Of a DNA stretch of 9,338 nt, positions 5,520 through 9,338 are shown piece by piece. Position 1 is the first letter of the stretch. Each line of letters opens with the position of its first letter. Made by a program: the position numbers and the translations under genes. The notes beneath the pieces are model-generated. The model worked only from the letters and a program-made list of their open reading frames with translations. It was not told where the DNA came from and made no database searches. Source of the DNA: Chlamydiia bacterium (GTDB lineage Bacteria > Chlamydiota > Chlamydiia > Chlamydiales > SM23-39); assembly GCA_016194825.1 (NCBI GenBank), contig JACQAR010000078.1:1-9338 (forward strand). The letters run 5' to 3'.

Positions 5520-8500
5520 ATGCTGAATTTTCGCAAGCTCAAACAGGACTTTTCGCCTGCGATCCTCAAAGAAGGGCGCCAACTTTTTGAAAAAAACAAG
5601 ATCGTTTCGGCCAAGATTCTGCGGCTCGATAACGAGGTGATTCGTTTTAGCAGCCGTATCTTGAGCAATTATGATAGCACCTACGAGAGCGAAATCGAGG
5701 TCGATCGCTTCGAGTCGCAGGCTGTGCACACCAACTGCGATTGCCCTAGCCGCTACGATTGTGTCCATTTGGCTGCGCTGATCTTCTTTTTGGAAGAGAA
5801 AATTGATGCGCTGCTCATCGAGTATTCCAAAGAGGCGAATATCACCCAAAGCGACCAGCTCGATCATCAAGAAAAACAGGAACTGATCGATGCGATCAAA
5901 GAGGCGCAAACCAAAGAGGTGGTCAAGCAAGACGCTCGCTATCAAAAACAGGTGTTGCAAGAGTATGTCGCTGCTGCAGAGGTGCTATCGACCAGCCCTT
6001 TTCTGTTGCCGCAAGAAGAAAGCGCTTTTGCCCAATCGGAATTGGGCGTCATTTTCAATCCTCAGACGATCCAAGGGGAAAAGAGGGGAAAGGTGGAGTT
6101 CCAACTGGCGCTTCGGTTGCCTTTCCGCTCCAAGCCTCTGCAGATCTCTCAGCTGAAGATTTTTTTAGATGCAGTCCGCTATGAAGAGCCCCTTTTTGTG
6201 ATTGGCAGAAAGCTCCATTTTTCTCTCAAAAGCTTTGATGAAACAGGTGCTGCGATCCTGCAGCTTTTGTTGGACCACTCTCGGTTCCAAGACAATCCGC
6301 AGAATGAACGGGCGCAAAGGATTGCCCAGATCGACGCAGAGACGTTTGGACAGCTGCTGGCCAAGACGCATGAAATTGCCAACCGTTTGGCAGGTCCCAG
6401 GGGATTCAAAGACATAGATGACGAGATGCCGATCTTGCCGTGCCTTTATCTAGGGACGATGGAAACTCCGCTGCGCTACTCCCCCCATCCACTGCAGCTC
6501 CGCTTTGATCTGGAATACATCGAACCACCTGCTGCTAAATTATTGCTGAAACCAAAACTCGTGGTAGGAGAGATGGTGCTGAGCAGCGATGAGGTGGTCC
6601 TTTTCGAATGCGCGCAGCCAGGAATGCTCTACCAAGATACGTATTACCGCTTTGCACTGCACATCAAGAGAACCCATTTGCTCAACTTACCCGCGATTCG
6701 AGAAATGACAGTTCCCAAACCGCTGTTCGGCAGCTTTGTGGAAAATTCTCTGTCGGAATTGAAGCGGTTTGCCGAGGTGCAAAATAGCGAAGTCATCGAA
6801 AAATTTGTCACGCTGCCCTTTGCAGGGAAACTCGGGGCGCGCTGCCATCTTTCTTATCTGGATAGCGAGTTGGAAGCGACCCTCTTTTTCTCTTACGATG
6901 GCCATGAGGTGCCTGCCAATGCTTCCAAGCTCACCTATGATGACATCAAGACGTTTGTGACGGAGCAGGGAATTTTGGCTCGGAACTTGGTGCAAGAGCG
7001 AGAGATCATCGATGAGCTGTTCCAAGATTTCGTCTACGATCCACAATCAGGGACCTATCAGGCAAAGACAGAAAAGAAAATCGTCGAATTCATGACAGGG
7101 ACCATCCCTCGCAATCAAGATCGGATCCAATTTGAGTGTCCGCAGAATTTACTCGATCAATTCATCTACGACGATACGATCTTTGTCCTCGATTTGGATA
7201 CGAGCAAAACAGTGGGCTATTATGAAATCGATCTGAAGGTGACTGGCGCTCTGAAAGGAGTGAAGCTCGATCTGCTCTGGGAATGCATCAGCCCGAAGCG
7301 CTCCTATCTGGAACTCGATGCGGCTCGCGCCCGGACCAAAGAGGCGGTTGCCCGCTTTTCGAAGATCTTGGTACTCGATTTGGAAAAACTCTCCAAATTA
7401 GTACAGCTCTTTGATGAACTCGGCATCAAAAAATTGGAAGATCTGAAGGAGCCTAAACCACTGTGGAACTTGGCGACGATTGATCTGCAAGCTTTTAGTG
7501 GACTGCCGGTCGAGTTCAAGATGTCGAAGCAACTGCTCGATATCCGCAGTCAGATGCTGGGAGAGAAAACCTTTAGCTCCTCTGGCATTCCGAAAGAGAT
7601 CAAGGCCGATCTGAGACCCTATCAGATCGAGGGTACGCAGTGGCTCGAGCGGCTCCGCGTTATGTATCTCAATGGCATTTTGGCGGACGATATGGGGTTG
7701 GGAAAAACGCTCCAGGCCATTGTCGCCATTACCCAGGATCATAACAAGAATAAAGAGGCACGCTCGCTCATCGTGTGCCCCACTTCGCTGCTGTATAACT
7801 GGAAAGAGGAGCTCAATAAATTCAATGGGAAGCTGAAAGTATTGGTGGTCGATGGGATCCCCAATCAACGGAAAAAACTGCTGGCGAAATTGGAAGAATA
7901 CGATGTGATCATCACTTCCTACACACTGCTCCAAAAAGATATTGAGACCTACTGCCAAGTCTCCTTTAGCTATGCGATCCTCGATGAAGCGCAGCACATC
8001 AAGAACCGAGGCACGCGCAATGCCAAATCGGTGAAGATGATCCAAGCAGCCCACCGACTGATCCTCACGGGCACGCCAATCGAAAATTCTCTAGACGAGC
8101 TGTGGAGCTTGCTGGACTTTTTGATGCCTGGCTTCCTCGGCAGCTACGAGCGATTCATGGAAAAGTACATCCGTGTCACAGGTCAGCTCCAAGCGCAGAA
8201 CATCGATTATCTCAGAAGAAAAGTATCCCCCTTCATCTTACGTCGCATGAAAACCGATGTCCTCTCGGATCTTCCTCCCGTCTCGGAGATCGTCTACCAT
8301 TGCCAGCTCACCGATATGCAGATGGAACTCTACAGATCGTACGCCGCCTCTGCGCGTGATGAACTGGTCAAGTTGGTCGAGCGCGATGGATTTGATAAGG
8401 TACAGATCCATGTTCTGGCGACACTGACTCGCCTGAAGCAGATCTGCTGCCACCCTGCGATTTTCGCTAAAGAAAAAGCGGAAGCGAACGATTCAGCAAA

Positions 8501-9002
8501 ATATGAGATGCTGCTCGAGCTTCTCCAGACGCTGGTGGCCAGCGGCCATAAGACGTTGATCTTCAGCCAATATACCAAGATGCTGCAGATCATGCGGGAA
8601 GACTTTGAGCAGCGGGGGATCCTCTTCTCCCATCTCGACGGGTCAACCAAAAACCGGCTCTAGATTGTCAAAGAATTCAATGAAAATAAGCACATCCCCG
8701 TCTTCTTGGTATCGCTCAAAGCGGGCGGAGTGGGGCTGAATCTAGTGGGCGCTGATACTGTGATCCACTACGACATGTGGTGGAACCCTGCTGTTGAAAA
8801 CCAGGCCACAGACAGGGTACACAGGCTCGGTCAAAAGAATTCTGTCTCTTCGTATAAATTGATTACCTTGAATACGATTGAGGAAAAAATTGTCGAGATG
8901 CAGAAGCGGAAAAAAGGATTGGTCAAGAAAGTGGTGAGCTGCGATGATGAAGCTATTGCGAAACTGACCTGGGAAGATGTACTAGAACTTTTGCAAACGT
9001 AA
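5520..9002 (+). pseudogene. SWIM/SNF2-family ATPase interrupted by one in-frame amber codon
   Basis: This is a large Swi2/Snf2-type DNA-translocating ATPase, the bacterial RapA/HepA-like kind with an N-terminal SWIM zinc finger. From ATG 5520 the frame has 1160 codon positions, with TAG at codon 1048. In order: SWIM motif CDCPSRYDCVH (C73, C75, C81, H83); a long middle region (about 200-650) fitting the bacterial SNF2-associated domain; Q-motif-like LRPYQIEG (698-705); Walker A DDMGLGKT (723-730); DEAQ (822-825); LTGTPIEN (849-856); KTLIFSQ (1011-1017). After the stop the same frame continues with SLKAGGVGLNL (1065-1075, motif V) and QATDRVHRLGQ (1095-1105, motif VI with its arginines). Truncation would remove both motifs and should abolish ATP hydrolysis. 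An upstream TTG (5484) is possible, but ATG begins the natural MLNFRKLKQDF. A 5-bp hairpin (5503-5515) sits just before the ATG. mreB follows after 6 bp. Confidence 0.85.
8661..8663 (+). other. In-frame TAG within the SNF2-family helicase C domain
   Basis: The amber codon follows the family motif LDGSTKNRL, and IVKEFNENKHIPVFLVS continues directly in frame. Neither side shows a frameshift or loss of conservation. One base change (for example CAG to TAG) would explain it. The antitoxin gene at 3364-3975 ends with TAG at a sensible place, so a reassigned TAG is not suggested. Confidence 0.9.
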
Positions 9003-9008
9003 AAACGG

Positions 9009-9338
9009 ATGAAATTAGCAACTAAAGAGCAAGCCTTCCAAATCTTCGAAAAACTCCGCTCGATTGCGATGAAAAAATTCCATCGCCTCTCGGGCTTTTT
9101 TTCCAGCGATATCGGTATCGACTTAGGGACAGCCAATACACTGGTCTTTGTCCGCGGCAAGGGAATCGTCTTAGCGGAGCCCTCTGTCGTGTCGGTCGAC
9201 TCATTGACCAATGATGTCTTAGCAGTGGGGCACAAAGCGAAGGCCATGCTCGGCAAGACGCCGCGCAAAATCCATGCAGTTCGCCCCATGAAAGATGGTG
9301 TTATTGCCGATTTTGAGATTGCCGAAGGGATGTTGAAG
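9009..9338 (+). CDS. mreB: Rod-shape actin-like protein MreB (5' part, cut by window end)
   Basis: The first 110 codons of MreB are present; the gene continues beyond the window. MreB is the bacterial actin homologue that guides peptidoglycan synthesis, and in chlamydiae, which lack FtsZ, it is used at the division site. The ATP-binding phosphate-1 loop IGIDLGTANT (35-44) is followed by EPSVVSVD (57-64), VGHKAKAMLGKTP (73-85) and RPMKDGVIADFEIAEGML (92-109), all standard for the family. The ATG at 9009 gives about 30 residues before the actin fold, longer than the short N-terminus of E. coli MreB. This stretch is basic and amphipathic (around KKFHRLSGFF, 22-31), fitting membrane attachment. 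An in-frame ATG at 9069 is an alternative start. No clear Shine-Dalgarno sequence is seen. The 6-bp gap after the SNF2-family gene implies one operon. Confidence 0.95.
   Translation, partial: MKLATKEQAFQIFEKLRSIAMKKFHRLSGFFSSDIGIDLGTANTLVFVRGKGIVLAEPSVVSVDSLTNDVLAVGHKAKAMLGKTPRKIHAVRPMKDGVIADFEIAEGMLK

Noticed and set aside
7398..8054. 218-codon minus-strand frame antisense to the SNF2-family gene
   Set aside because: It is a shadow of a highly conserved ATPase region on the + strand and shows no recognisable domain.
8661..8663. TAG reassigned as a sense codon in this genome
   Set aside because: The antitoxin gene ends with TAG at a natural C-terminus, and one isolated in-frame TAG is better explained by mutation or error.
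8706..9002. Separate small gene for the last 98 residues after the amber codon
   Set aside because: It is in the same frame as the SNF2-family gene, contains only helicase motifs V and VI, and has no ribosome-binding site at its TTG; it is the 3' part of the interrupted gene.
1..9338. tRNA, rRNA, CRISPR array or riboswitch
   Set aside because: I saw no cloverleaf, regularly spaced repeats or recognisable aptamer; the intergenic gaps other than 1-270 are under 120 bp.

Overview
The window looks like chromosome of a Chlamydiae member, probably an environmental or amoeba-associated lineage. The main reason is the right end: a very large SWIM/SNF2-family ATPase gene sits 6 bp upstream of mreB on the same strand. 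I recall this pairing from chlamydial genomes (CT708-CT709 in Chlamydia trachomatis), where der (engA, CT703) is also close by. This placement rests on remembered gene order and protein style, not on a search.

Layout, left to right. Bases 7-190 form a non-coding, highly folded element with perfect 15-bp terminal inverted repeats and TA on both sides, resembling a MITE left by a Tc1/mariner/IS630-type transposase. Next on the + strand come der (double GTPase for 50S ribosome assembly) and, 23 bp later, a SulP-family anion transporter with a C-terminal STAS domain. Three minus-strand genes follow (5403 down to 3364): a 203-aa protein I do not recognise, then a two-gene AbiE-type (type IV) toxin-antitoxin operon. 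In that operon the nucleotidyltransferase toxin gene comes first and the winged-helix antitoxin gene second, joined by a GTGA overlap. This is the reverse of the textbook AbiE order. The antitoxin gene overlaps the end of the sulP-type gene tail to tail by 14 bp. The + strand resumes with the SNF2-family gene and the first 110 codons of mreB, which runs off the window.

Two features deserve most attention. First, upstream of the toxin gene lies a perfect inverted repeat with 21-bp arms and a 6-nt centre. Its symmetry creates two opposed sigma70-type promoters with 17-bp spacing; the one facing the toxin (TTGACA/TATTAT) places the expected transcription start on the toxin ATG. This suggests a leaderless toxin mRNA under an operator bound by the AbiEi-type protein. 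Second, the SNF2-family gene has one in-frame amber codon at 8661-8663, after which the same frame continues with intact helicase motifs V and VI. This is either a recent nonsense mutation, a sequence error or readthrough.

Functionally the window mixes housekeeping genes (der, SNF2-family ATPase, mreB) with an accessory block (transporter, toxin-antitoxin pair, orphan gene). In Chlamydiaceae, as I recall, pcnB, clpX, clpP and tig occupy the interval between der and the SNF2 gene, so this locus has probably been rearranged. I see no tRNA, rRNA, CRISPR array or transposase gene. The only stretch near 300 bases without a gene is 1-270, which holds the MITE-like element and a weak promoter candidate.
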